Made by a program: the position numbers and the translations under genes
The notes under the pieces: generated by a model
Databases searched by the model: none
What the model saw: only the letters and a program-made list of their open reading frames with translations
What the model was told of the DNA's origin: nothing
Part shown: positions 24,041 through 34,416 of the stretch, piece by piece
How positions within the stretch are numbered: the stretch's first letter is position 1
Layout: each line of letters opens with the position of its first letter
DNA from: Atriophallophorus winterbourni
Lineage: Eukaryota > Platyhelminthes > Trematoda > Plagiorchiida > Microphallidae
Assembly (NCBI GenBank): GCA_013407085.1
Contig: JACCGJ010010158.1
Location: forward strand, 62,001-126,000
Reading direction: 5' to 3'
DNA length: 64,000 nt

Positions 24041-25110
24041 TTAATTGCGTTTCGATCAACAAGTAAGAATTCGTTACACTTTCATTGATTTCATTGAGGA
24101 CGTATTGATCCACTACTTGTGCAATTCGAGCATGTAATTGAATGTAACAGAATAGTTGATATGAATGCTACAAACTGCTCACCATAGTGTATGAATATAG
24201 AAAAATGATATGAATTTTTGTACTAATTACAGCCATTTCTGTATTCATTGCTTAACTATAAATATTGGTTGAGATTTAAGTCTGCCATCAACCAGCAAGG
24301 TATTGAAGTGAATCTATTAAGACTGATATTGCAAAAAACTTCAACTTCCATTTCGAGTGAATCATTACCGAAGATAAATAATTTCTCACACCTCAAAGAA
24401 TGTTGGAGAGCACACGTGTTCAGAATTGAGCTGCATGGTTGTTTTTTATCGAAATACGTGCTTTTGTGCCAATATATGTATCCATCGCAACATATGTTTT
24501 CTTCTGATTCAGAGTCGATCTTGTGACGTGTGATTGCTTCGCAATCTACAAATAAATAATTGTGCAAAATGCGTATCATGATTCGGCATCAGTCATTCAC
24601 TCGGCAAACGTTAGTCCGAGGAAATGTGACATTTTATGGCGACCATCTGGGTTTTGGGTTTGAGTTTACCCTGCGATATGAATATGCGCTGATTCTAAGT
24701 TTAGTTGAGCGTTGAGGGATTTGAGGAAAGTTAACTTCAGCTTCGATATGATATCTGAATCAAATGAGCCCATCACTAAGTTATCTGTGTTACTGTTGTA
24801 TCGCACTTTCTTCCGTCATTTTACTGAATGGTTTAGTTGAATAATTCAGAGCCATGATGATATATCGTATGTGGTTTCGGCAATCTCTGTGAATCTTCAA
24901 GGACGTGATGCTCAGCTAAATATAGATACTGATATTTTATGGTGACAGTGGATTCAAATAGCATAAATCCTAGTAACGTGTGTTTCCACTTTTACTTGTT
25001 AATACGAGAACCATTCTTTTTTTATAGCTTGCAATGGAGACTCCATGACGTAGACAGTTTTATGTATAGTCATATTATTCAACAAAACATCTTTATTTAC
25101 GTTCTTTTCA
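24041..25110 (+). repeat. Duplicated arm sequence (third direct copy)
   Basis: It matches 9700-10850 and 47860-48600 (direct), and 13900-12700 and 54500-53350 (inverted). The section equivalent to 7690-9690 of copy 1 is missing, so copy 2 of the long unit carries an internal deletion. Opposing open frames at 24248-24526 and 24256-24579 are chance frames in repeat DNA. Confidence 0.55.
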
Positions 25111-25180
25111 CCTTACACTGAACCTACGACCGGCTTCTTGTCATTGATGGTCTGTTCGCAGCACGGAAACTTTGTAAGAA
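25111..25180 (-). repeat. Hammerhead-type repeat, strongly degraded
   Basis: The reverse complement keeps AAGAAGCCGGTCGTAGGTT and a TGCGAACAGACC stretch; both catalytic boxes are damaged. 25180-25390 holds nothing recognisable. Confidence 0.35.
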
Positions 25181-25533
25181 AGACGGGTTTCGCCATCATT
25201 CTTGAATTTTGGTTCATGCCTGGACACACAAAACGCTTCGAAATATCCCTTTTAATGACGTAGATAATAAGCAGTTGATACAACAGGTCGGAAGGAACCT
25301 ATTGTGATGTCACAAACAACAGTATGGTGTGATACGTCGAAACACAAACTTCAAATTAGACCTCGAATGATTTTTCAGGAAATATTCGTCTGATTATAAG
25401 ATTTAAATTCAAAGTAATTCAATTAAAATAATTCGAAGTTTTAATGGTCCAAAAAAATACTTTACAGTAACCACAGATAAAAATATAGGGAATTCATGAA
25501 AAAACAATAAAAATGTTTTATACACATGGAAAG

Positions 25534-25965
25534 TCAACATGTGTATTCAGGTGGAAGGTTGGGTTTGGTCAACATATACTTGTCAAGTTCAGCCTTGAAC
25601 ATGTTCAGGCTTGTTGCGCAAATGATATGTGGGGGCAGGGAGTTCCATAGAAAACAGACTCTGACAGCAAAGAAAAACCTTCGACAATTTGATCTGGAGT
25701 GTGGAATAATTAACTTGTATCCATGCGATCTGCTACCACGTGCTTCTTGCCGATGAAACAAGTGTTCAATTGGGTGATCCACTGTATGCAGAATGTTGAA
25801 ACGCAGCATCAAGTCACCCTTGAGACGACGGTACGAAAAGTCAAAGATGTTTAGTGTTTTAATCCGCTTCTCGTATGGCCTGTTGTATAGCCCGGTCATC
25901 AGTTTTGTAGCGCGGTGGTATACCCGGTGCAGCAAGGTCATGTCCTTTCGTAACCATGGAGACAA
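25534..25965 (-). pseudogene. CR1-type ORF2 C-terminal region
   Basis: 143 open residues: YHRATKLMTGLYNRPYEKR, LKGDLMLRFNILHTVDHPIEHLF, IPHSRSNCRRFFFAVRVCF, LWNSLPPHIICATSLNMFK and a final P-P-E-Y. This is the connection/C-terminal region that follows the reverse transcriptase thumb in CR1 elements and has no catalytic residues. The first Met is not a true start; the frame continues upstream as element sequence. Confidence 0.8.
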
Positions 25966-26159
25966 GTTTAGTAACTTTGTTTCTCAACAAACGGTAAGAT
26001 TCCCAAGATTCAGGTGTTCAATGCAGTACGTGGATTCTCCACGCACCTTTATCTATCTCCGTGTTCGACTCGGGATCACAAATTTGAATCCTTTTTTAAG
26101 TTTTTTGAAACATATTTTGAGTGGATTTCTATTTTTCGGTTGATTGTCCGAAGTATCGA

Positions 26160-26960
26160 TCACCAGCATTGTTGGACATCAGTGCTAATCGGTGCCCAGT
26201 CGGTGACTTCTTGAAGAGACATTGATAATGCAACCGTATCGATTTTTCCTATTACCTTTCGAGCATCACTTGCTCTTTTCGCTTCAGATATATAGTCGAG
26301 AACAATGACTACATGATCACTTTTTCCAGGAGGTGCTTCATAGCGGATATCCTCGATGAAATTTTCCTCGCTCTTCAGAAAAAGATCGAGAACGGACGGT
26401 GTGTTTGTGCCTCTGAAGCGAGGGTTGCTTGAGATGTGGTTGAATGAAGGAAGTTCGTTGAACATTTTGTAGAATTGATGATCAAGAGAGTTCACCGGTG
26501 GAATATCGCATTTTAGTAAATTCGGGAGATTAAAGTCACCCATGATCAGGACGTTGTTTTGATATCTGGAAACAATTAGCTGAGTTTTCTCAATTAAACT
26601 AGCATTGTATGCTTCGTCTGCTGACGGTGGTCGGTAAATCACACCAACAACACAGTTTTCACCTGTTGCTTATCCAAGTGAACACCAAAGTGTATCTTAC
26701 AGTATCAAATCATTATCCGTGATTCCTTTGAACGTGAGGTGTTGATCATAATAAATAGCAACACCTCCTTCTCCACGATCCATTCTAGTACGATGAAAAA
26801 GAAACATGTTTGGAATGGAAATTTCCTTCTCAACTGATTGCTGATTGAACCAAGTTTCCGTTACGACTATCAGGAGTGGTGAATATTTTTGACGAAGCTA
26901 GATTAGTTCGGGTAACTTATTTATCAAGCGTTGTGCGTTGGTGTATAAACATTTGATGGT
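26160..26960 (-). pseudogene. CR1-type ORF2 endonuclease domain (APE type)
   Basis: The open piece 26642-26160 begins MIYRPPS and contains the intact motif MGDFNLPNLL (catalytic Asp and Asn) and GKSDHVVIVLDY (the SDH motif). A preceding piece with CLYTNAQRLINKLPELI, the usual N-terminus of this endonuclease, lies around 26960-26900. Stops separate the pieces, so it is inactive, but the catalytic motifs themselves survive. Confidence 0.8.
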
Positions 26961-27039
26961 AGATCTTGATGAAAGTGTTGGATGATGAGTATTTGAGCAG
27001 GTACGTTGAGTACGTATCAAAGAGGGTGGGCCTCGTGTT

Positions 27040-27760
27040 AATTGGTATATTACATCACCGACCCCGATAGAATCGGTCGACATCCGTTTTTTGGAGCAGG
27101 AGTCTCGGCATCACTGTGTTCAGTACCAACGGGTCCGGCAACTTCCACAATAGAGCAGGTTTTCACGTGTTTACTGACAATTTTGATCTCTCGTGAAACT
27201 TTGTATCGATACTGTTTCCAGTTGTTAAGTACGGTGTTCACCATAGTGGGGTCAAAAGTGTCAGCTTAAGGGGTCGTGGACCATTACCTTCGATGACTTC
27301 GGGATTCGGAACATATCGATAACCGTTACATTGGTGGTTTATTTAGCATCACTGATGAATCTCCACTGTTGTAAGTCGTGGTTGGATTTACACTTTGTAT
27401 CTGAACCAGTGGCATCTTCTGAGACATTTAAGAGAATAAGGGTGGGCTTGTTGCGATCGTTCGCTTCATTTTGGTAATCTTTCGGTGGCGATTTTGCCCG
27501 TCTCGACCAGGGCACATCAACAAATACACGAGATGTATTTTTCAGGCCGTCTCGTAGCAAGTATGTCGACAGAAGTACATCTTTTAAATCCTTCTCATTT
27601 TGCACTACGGGTAACGACGGTGTCTTTATAACGTTTATTATCAGTTCATTTAGTTTTTGTATACTGGATTCCATTCCATTTGAACGCGTCTCAATATCAT
27701 ATTCAGGGGTTTTCGTCCCTGAGGCTGACGGCGTTGATTTGGCCCTGCACAGCAGACAAA
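27040..27760 (-). pseudogene. CR1-type ORF1 remnant
   Basis: The open piece 27674-27339 carries LLSTYLLRDGLKNTSRVFVD, VPWSRRAKSP, LILLNVSED and LQQWRFISDAK. These match the ORF1 middle region of the elements at 30436-32034 and 37485-37814 (ILLNSYRLKT, DVPWWERK, VLLGVPENT, KQWRYIAS). The PHD-type zinc finger is absent, and part of the linker is deleted. Confidence 0.7.
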
Positions 27761-27769
27761 CATAACAGA

Positions 27770-28400
27770 CACCAGGTCAATCATCTGCATTATTAAACGA
27801 TACTAAATCAAAAGTCAGCGATTTGTCACATTTAGCATGACTTGAGGACTTGAAGAGTATCAACAGAGTTGCACGCGTATATCCAATATGGGAAAATCAC
27901 AATAAATCCCAATTTGCTCGTATTATCGAATACCGCTACGAGAGTGGTGTATCCAGAAAGCTGAGTTTGAGAGGAGTCCAACAACTTATAATATATCCAC
28001 GTGAGAGTAAGTTTAAGAACAGTATATCCTGATAATCAGGAGCTCAAAATGATGCGACCGCACGGCACGTTGTAGGTCCAGCATTATAGATAGTTCAGAG
28101 AGATCGACCATGGAATATATGCTGAATGTTTGCATGGTAGATGTAGAAAATTGGTAGGCTACATCATTTTTAAAGACAGAAATATTGTTCGATGTGATTT
28201 GTGATATATAATCTAGTTGTCAAATGTCAGTTGTATTGTACTTATCCCAGTTAGGAGAAGGCACACAGGTCTTTTTCAAACTCACGTCCTTCTGTGAGAT
28301 GGAAGAAGTGATTTTATTCATTCATAAATATATTCATAGTAGATATGGGGTAAAACGTTATGCTTTAAAAGACCCACAAAAATTTACATCTGGTCGGATG
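27770..28400. other. No recognisable gene
   Basis: Short frames at 27850-28032 and 28224-28406 have no family resemblance. No repeat family seen elsewhere in the window was recognised here. Confidence 0.35.
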
Positions 28401-28419
28401 TTATAAAATTATCAAAATA

Positions 28420-28750
28420 TTCCAGAGTATATTGGCAAACTTGACATCTAGTGGTTTGTTGAAAACGTCAATGGGTCCAGTTTGTACCACTTGAGTGAAT
28501 AAACTGTTGCACAATTGCACATCGCGAACGCAAAATGCATATTAGCGGCAGTTCAAAATGCTCTGCTGTTGGTCAAGATCAACTTGGTGACCACGCAGAT
28601 TCGTGTTTTGTGAAAGATATAACAAACTACTAGAAGCATGATTGAACACGGTTGCAATGAATATTGGTGTTCTTAGTTGCCACCTGTATTGAGCCGAATG
28701 CAAATTCAATATTTTAAATATCAATTCGTATGGATAATTAGAAAGTCTCA
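28420..28750 (-). pseudogene. CR1-type ORF2 C-terminal fragment
   Basis: Minus translation gives FKILNLHSAQ, TNLRGHQVDLDQQQSILNCR, then a stop and YAFCVRDVQLCNSLF, and IDVFNKPLDVK. This corresponds to the LTYKILN, TRSHSATL, ISCRRYFYCVRVCF, NSLP and FKSKLDAY stretch of the CR1 C-terminus. It is strongly decayed. Confidence 0.6.
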
Positions 28751-29169
28751 GGATGAGTTTTGTAGGTCACGGCTGTAGAGTTTCCCATAGATGAGTATCT
28801 TTTTTGAAACAAGTAATCATTGTCGACATAGCATATTGCATAGGAGGACTGATGTAGGTTGATGACAATTTGCTGAAAATGTTGTATTCCAGCGAACCTA
28901 GGACTCTTCTAGGAAGAGACTACTTGCTTGCAACTCCGCTGGCAAAGAGTTGACATTGCATTGAGCTCCATATGTCAGACTGGATAATCACACCTAAATA
29001 GTTTTCGGAGGATGCGGGTTTATTATCAATACGACCTAGATAATATCCTTTGCCATTTCGTTGACTTGTAAATCATGTCGAAGAAAATCGATGTCACTAC
29101 GATCAGTGAGTTGACAAATGCTGTTCCTAATCCATATGAAGGAATTGAAAATACTAAATTATAGTAAGA

Positions 29170-29830
29170 TGATTCTGTTTGCCAATGACATAAACGCATG
29201 GAGGCATGGAGGCATCAGCTATGCTGATGATGAAACGATGCAATAGAACGTTTTGAATGCATTTTACAACTGATCATCCGAAAATAAATTGCCATTAAAT
29301 ATTTACAAATCCAAAATCAGTCTGACCTTGGCTTTTCTCATCAATCCTAGCTCGGTGAAAAAATGCTTGACTACACCTTGGAAGAAAAATACCATGTTGT
29401 CTGTATTTGCGGTTGTTTGAAAAACTGTCTACAATGCAAACCGTTTACAAAAGAGTGTATCGGCTGACTATAAGTTACGGTGAATATTTGAAGTTTCTTC
29501 CAGGGTATTTTTGCCTCTCATGATGAACAAATGTACACAACAAATTCAGATTATTCTGCACAAACTCGGACAACATGGCTCTAAAAAAGACATTTCAATT
29601 CTTGATTGCATATATCACCGAGCCTCTAAGCTTGTTAATGGACTTGAAAATACGCTATTCGCAGAGCGATTCGGACAACTTGAGATGAGCACATTTTCAT
29701 AATGGATATTGCGAGGTGATCTCATCCTCGATTTGAAAATACTCGAAACTGTTTCCAACAACTTGTGCGTATTATTACAGCATCAAACCTCGAGCAACAG
29801 CCGTGGTGAAGGTTGCAATTTGTAAATACC
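29170..29830 (+). pseudogene. CR1-type reverse transcriptase end and C-terminal fragment
   Basis: Plus translation gives a decayed YADDETMQ box near 29222, then ISLTLAFLINPSS, and from 29511 the open piece ending ILDCIYHRASKLVNGLENTL, FAERFGQLEMSTFS, LRGDLILDLKILET. The order fits the palm-to-C-terminus part of CR1 ORF2. Stops and frameshifts interrupt it. 28750-29170 shows no clear homology. Confidence 0.65.
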
Positions 29831-30009
29831 ATACACCGAACATATGTCTCAGGTTTATTTTTCTGTGAGTGTTTGTTTTGTTTGGGATTCTCCACCTGCC
29901 GAGTAGGTAAGCTCAAGCAGTGTATATATATTCAAATCGATCTTTGAAGATAATATGCGAGCTGCCCACAACTATTGATAAACTATGCTCCCATTATGCA
30001 TTTTGAGTA

Positions 30010-32172
30010 ATCAATACACAGGGCGTGCGGTCGTATTTTCGTTGCTCTGACACTTTTGCTCGTTTCTTGGCCAAATCAACTCGGATTTTAACCGTTTGAA
30101 AACTTTTGCTATACTTTGACGAGAGCTATTGGAATTTATACGTTTTGACGTGGTCCGTCGATCAACAGCAAAGTTACTGTTTCAACGTAAATATCTCGGT
30201 TTGCTCACGCGTGCAAACGTTCTTCCACAGTTAACAATCGTACGGTTTTTGCTTTCATTGCAAAGATCACATCGAACTACACAATTTGATACGCCATTCT
30301 GCGCTCTACTTTGTGTGGTTATCGAGTTATCACGAATTATTCGCAAAATGACCACATCAAGAATTAAAACCCAGCTAAAATCGACCAGTCGAACGGACGA
30401 CCATTCTTCAACCGGTCGTCCCGATTCAGCCTACAATGCGTGGTCGAGTCACGAGATCCAACACCCACGCGGAAAAATCGATCGATCATGTTGTGCATAC
30501 GTCGGTTGTTCACCCGACAGCGACATCAAACCACCTTGACCTCTGCGCCAAGTGCCTGTACTCGGTAAGCAATGATTGTGCATTGGTTAAATGTATTTTT
30601 TGTGATATACATGTGCACGTGGCCTGCGATGAGACTTTGACCGATGAGTGTGTAAAGATCGTGAATGATCAAAACCTCCCATCCGTTTGCTATTTCTGTA
30701 TTGACTGCAGAAACTCAATAGCGAATCGTAATCCCAAGAGTACAAAATTCTCTGCTAGAAACGAGAATAATACAATAGAGAATAGATTATTGATAATAGA
30801 AGAGGAACTTGCAAATTTAAAGAATACTCTACGACCAAAAATCAAGACTAAAACAGTTGAATTGAATAATGGGATACGCTCGACCTCACCACCACATAGT
30901 GCTTCTAAAAAGGTTAAATTACGCGACACTGAAGTGATACTTAAAAAGGCCTTGAAGCAGAAACCATCTACGTCGAACGCTCCTTTGGCCAAAGTTGCCA
31001 CGAAAAATACTTCGCTTAATGTTATCTGCACCGATTCGGCACCAATTGAAACGCCCCCGGTGGTACAAAAATCATACAGAGAAATGCTTTTGCGGTCGAC
31101 CTCCGCTGCACAATCTGAGCCTGGCACACTAAACCTAAATCAAAAAGCCTCACATTCTATGAAGAATGATTGGACACGCGACAAGCATTCTCATTCATTA
31201 AGCGTAATATGTACGAATGTTAAAGAGTCCGGCGAGAGCTTGTTAGATAGAAAACACAAACACGACCTCGACATATGGTCTCAAATTTGTCAACAGTTGC
31301 AAATTGAGCATGTTACTCCTGACAAACTGATTCGTCTAACTCGCCATTCCACCTCACCTCATAGTGATCAACCTCGGTTACTAAGAGTCACACTGAAGTG
31401 CGAGGCTGATATCGAAAACATACTGCTAAATTCGTACCGACTAAAGACGGATCCGACTTCAAATTGCCGGATATATCCTGATGTGCCATGGTGGGAACGG
31501 AAGGGTGCCTCAAACACTAAGGAAAAAACGTTATCGCGGAGTATGGTTCTACTTGGGGTACCAGAAAATACCACTGAAGCATCGGGACAGGAAACAGCAG
31601 ATCATGACTTCAAGCAGTGGCGTTACATTGCGTCTTTGCTTAATATTTCTAACGTTGTGATCACTGACACTTGCCGGGTGCCTTTTTCAATAAACTATAA
31701 AGGAGACGGACCGAAACCTTTCAGGATTACCTTTTTAACTACCGACATGGCTGAATTTGTCAAGTCCGAATGGAAAATAGCAAAACGTGCATTACCGAAA
31801 GACATTAGACTTTGTCAACCAAGACCAAGTACCATGAGTCAGACACATTCGCGGCTGGGGGCGGTAGACGGCAGCGTTCCCACCGAAATGGAAGCAATCA
31901 ATACATCAAAAAACGTAGTGGTTCTATGGAATGCGCTACCACAAGATGTTGTGAATCCAACGACAATTGATGTATTCAAATCGAAATTGGATGCATACGT
32001 CAAACAAAACCCTGAATTTGGACCGGTGTATTGAAGCAACACGAACCCAAAAAACATTAACAATGTGATTTTGATTAATTTTTTTTCGCAATAGTTGTCA
32101 TTCAATGGTACCTGTAAAGCATTAGCTTTCTATCACCATAAATCTTGATTCTTGATCTTGATTCTTGATTCA
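30010..32172 (+). mobile_element. Non-autonomous CR1 derivative, copy 1 (ORF1 fused to ORF2 tail)
   Basis: It begins ATCAATACACAGGGCGTGCG and ends in short CTTGATT-type repeats at 32146-32171, the family's 3' microsatellite. Inside is one long frame whose first part is ORF1 and whose last ~40 codons are the C-terminus of ORF2: the whole endonuclease and reverse transcriptase are deleted. The second copy at 41295-43396 has the same start, the same deletion joint and a different flank. Confidence 0.85.
30436..32034 (+). CDS. CR1 ORF1 protein with PHD-like zinc finger, fused to ORF2 C-terminus
   Basis: 532 residues from MRGRVTRSNTHAEK. Residues ~37-95 form a PHD-like zinc finger: CAKC, KCIFCDIHVHVAC and CYFCIDC. 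A Lys/Ser-rich linker follows (~100-230), then the RNA-binding region typical of CR1 ORF1 (ESLLDRKHKHDLDIWSQIC, RLLRVTLKCEADIENILLNS, DVPWWERK, RSMVLLGVPENT, KQWRYIAS). The last ~40 residues (VVVLWNALPQDVVNPTTIDV, FKSKLDAY, GPVY) are the ORF2 end. An alternative upstream start exists: MTTSRI at about 30348 is in another frame here because of an indel, while in copy 2 the frame is continuous. ORF1 proteins of this type bind element RNA and assist target-primed reverse transcription. This copy has no polymerase of its own. Confidence 0.85.
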   Translation: MRGRVTRSNTHAEKSIDHVVHTSVVHPTATSNHLDLCAKCLYSVSNDCALVKCIFCDIHVHVACDETLTDECVKIVNDQNLPSVCYFCIDCRNSIANRNPKSTKFSARNENNTIENRLLIIEEELANLKNTLRPKIKTKTVELNNGIRSTSPPHSASKKVKLRDTEVILKKALKQKPSTSNAPLAKVATKNTSLNVICTDSAPIETPPVVQKSYREMLLRSTSAAQSEPGTLNLNQKASHSMKNDWTRDKHSHSLSVICTNVKESGESLLDRKHKHDLDIWSQICQQLQIEHVTPDKLIRLTRHSTSPHSDQPRLLRVTLKCEADIENILLNSYRLKTDPTSNCRIYPDVPWWERKGASNTKEKTLSRSMVLLGVPENTTEASGQETADHDFKQWRYIASLLNISNVVITDTCRVPFSINYKGDGPKPFRITFLTTDMAEFVKSEWKIAKRALPKDIRLCQPRPSTMSQTHSRLGAVDGSVPTEMEAINTSKNVVVLWNALPQDVVNPTTIDVFKSKLDAYVKQNPEFGPVY

Positions 32173-32199
32173 ATTTATAATTATATGTACATTTATACG

Positions 32200-33950
32200 C
32201 ATATTTCGGTTCTATGGTTAATGAATTGTTATACGCTTTATCAAACATAAATCTTGAATCTTCAGATCCCCTTGCAGGCTCTGCATGTCAGCTGTGGAAT
32301 TTATCTTGCGCCAAAAAATAATGTCATCAGCTAAAATGAGCATTGACGACTGTAGTGCAGTAGGAAAGTCGTTTATATATATTAAGAAGCGGTCCGATAA
32401 GAGATCCTTATGGGACACCACGGGCAACCTTAATCAACACGGATAGTTCATTTTTGATTCTCACATACATCTCACAGCATATTGAACATTATTTTTTGCA
32501 TTAATTGATTTTACCCTGTATTCCTTGTGCGAGTAGTATTTCGTGATTGACACGATCAAAAGCTTCTGAGAAATCGATATGAATCATGTCCACGCAGTTT
32601 CTGGCATCCAGTAGCTCAGAACAACCTTGTTTTGCTAATTGAAGGTTTGATAAGTAAGACCGTTTTTTACCTGAATACATCCTGCGCTTCGAAAAATAAA
32701 CTCCAATCTTAATTTGATTCGAAAATTCATCATTTATGATGGACTCCATTAATTTTGAAAGCACTTGTATTAAAGCTATTGGGCGATAGATTTATGAACG
32801 TTTTCTCTCGCCAACTTCGTAGATGTGACTAATCAGGCCAGTTATCCAATTTGCTGCTGCAAAGCTGTGCTCAAACATTATCGCGAACATCTCACACTTC
32901 GGTATTTCCCATTCGAAAGAGAGATTATACAAAAGTATGGGTGCATATTATCTATACCGCGTGAATATGTTTTCTTCTACGTAATTAATTTGGTTTGAAC
33001 AACGTTTGGAGGGAATATCACACCGTGAAGAATTAGCAGGCTTCAGCTTTCACAGTTTAAATACTGCCCATGTGTCGACACATTTGAGATTAATTATGCA
33101 AATTGTTGTCGAAGAACGTTAGCAAATTCTTTGAATATTGTTACTTTTTTCGGTAGTAGAGGTCAGTGGCAATATAGCCATTTTGACATTCCGGGTTTCG
33201 TTGATGTGTTGGTACAATGCTATAGGATTTCTAACAAACATTTCGACTAGACTGATTTGGTAATGTTCTTATCATTATTTCGAATGAGACAGACAAAATT
33301 ATTTTGCAATGTGAATTATTGCACCAAGTTAGCCAAGACGGATCGTCCATGTATTTGCTCAGGTTTTGTCATGCTTACACATACATTTCCGAGTACTGCT
33401 TCTGACAGACGTTTTGGACGCTGTTTGCTGCTTATTATTTTCACGTTCAGTGATGAATAAATGATAATACGGATTTGGCTGAACAAAGTACTCCAGATTG
33501 CCCTAAGTGATTTGAGTGCAATGTAATCCCATCGAAGATCGAATCAAGTCATAGTTCACGGTTGTATGGGTTCGTTTGGTATTTCTTACTGGTTCGTATT
33601 GATAAATATAATCAAATGTCATCACAACGTGATCACTCAATCAGAGTGTAGCTGCAAAGGAAAACGATTCTGACAGGAGTTCTTCGTTTGTGAGGTTCAG
33701 TTAAAATGAATTGGTTGATATGAATGTTTGACAAGGCAATCTAAAATCATGAATGATTTATTTTTGTACACGTAGATTTAATCCGACGGTTTAGACTGAA
33801 ATGTTGTTCCAGCCAAATGTGTTTGATAATTTGTGAGAAACCATGTTAAGAATTGAGAACGCATCCATAAGTAATTTTTCGGTGACTCGCGTTGATCAGA
33901 TTAGCTAGAATTATCCACCTTTTTCTTTGCTTTGTCAACTTTGTTGATGT
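32200..33950 (-). pseudogene. CR1-type ORF2 (endonuclease to reverse transcriptase), decayed
   Basis: Minus-strand order: an endonuclease end near 33640-33580 (DHVVMTFDYIYQYEPVR), a linker with many stops (33500-32800), then LSKLMESIINDEF, IHIDFSEAFDRVNHEIL (32764-32501), and a palm fragment with FLIYINDFPTALQSSMLILA and ADDIIFWRK (32427-32218). The catalytic box is LADD. It is another CR1 lineage, less related to the 34-37 kb element. It ends next to the 3' end of the plus-strand derivative, which may have cut it. 33950-34270 shows nothing recognisable. Confidence 0.7.
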
Positions 33951-34416
33951 ATAGATGTTCACGTTACCTGATTCCACATCTTACGGTTTACGCATCCTCC
34001 TCCAGCAGTAAATTCTCATCAGATTCTGTTCCATTTTCTTATGCTTGTTTTGGTAATCTCTGTGCTTTATAACGGAGAAGAAATCCTCAGCTATGTTCGA
34101 GTTGTAAGTTGTGGAAATTAATTGTAAACTGATGGAAACTTTATTGTGGGACACACGGAAAATATAATTTCAACTAAGCAGACCTAATCTGAGCATCATC
34201 GAAACCATGAACGTAATGGTAGAAAGTTTTACATTCAATAACCGATACACGATAATTATCCGCTGTCTATTCAAGATTTTTCAAGATTCAAGAATTTATG
34301 GTCACAAAAAGCACATAGCTTCACAATTACCATATCATAGTAAATATACATTCAGAAAATAGGTATAAAATAAACATGTAATGTCAAGTATAGTCAAGTT
34401 GTATAGTTACCATGAG

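Larger units (their letters stand above)
25395..27760 (-). mobile_element. CR1-type LINE with internal deletion of the reverse transcriptase
   Basis: Minus-strand order: ORF1 remnants (27760-27040), endonuclease (26960-26160), then directly the last part of ORF2 (25965-25534). Most of the reverse transcriptase is missing between about 26150 and 25970. The 3' end carries the family tail, with plus text TTTTAATGGTCCAAAAAAAT at 25438-25457, as also seen at 62230 and 47790. Confidence 0.8.

Noticed and set aside
24248..24579. Overlapping frames on both strands with several cysteines
   Set aside because: Both lie in the arm repeat; the copies at 10 kb, 13 kb, 48 kb and 54 kb do not keep either frame.
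30690..31127. Open frame antisense to the CR1 ORF1 (also 41930-42367)
   Set aside because: It is the mirror of a coding frame, repeated only because ORF1 itself is repeated; no start context or family resemblance.
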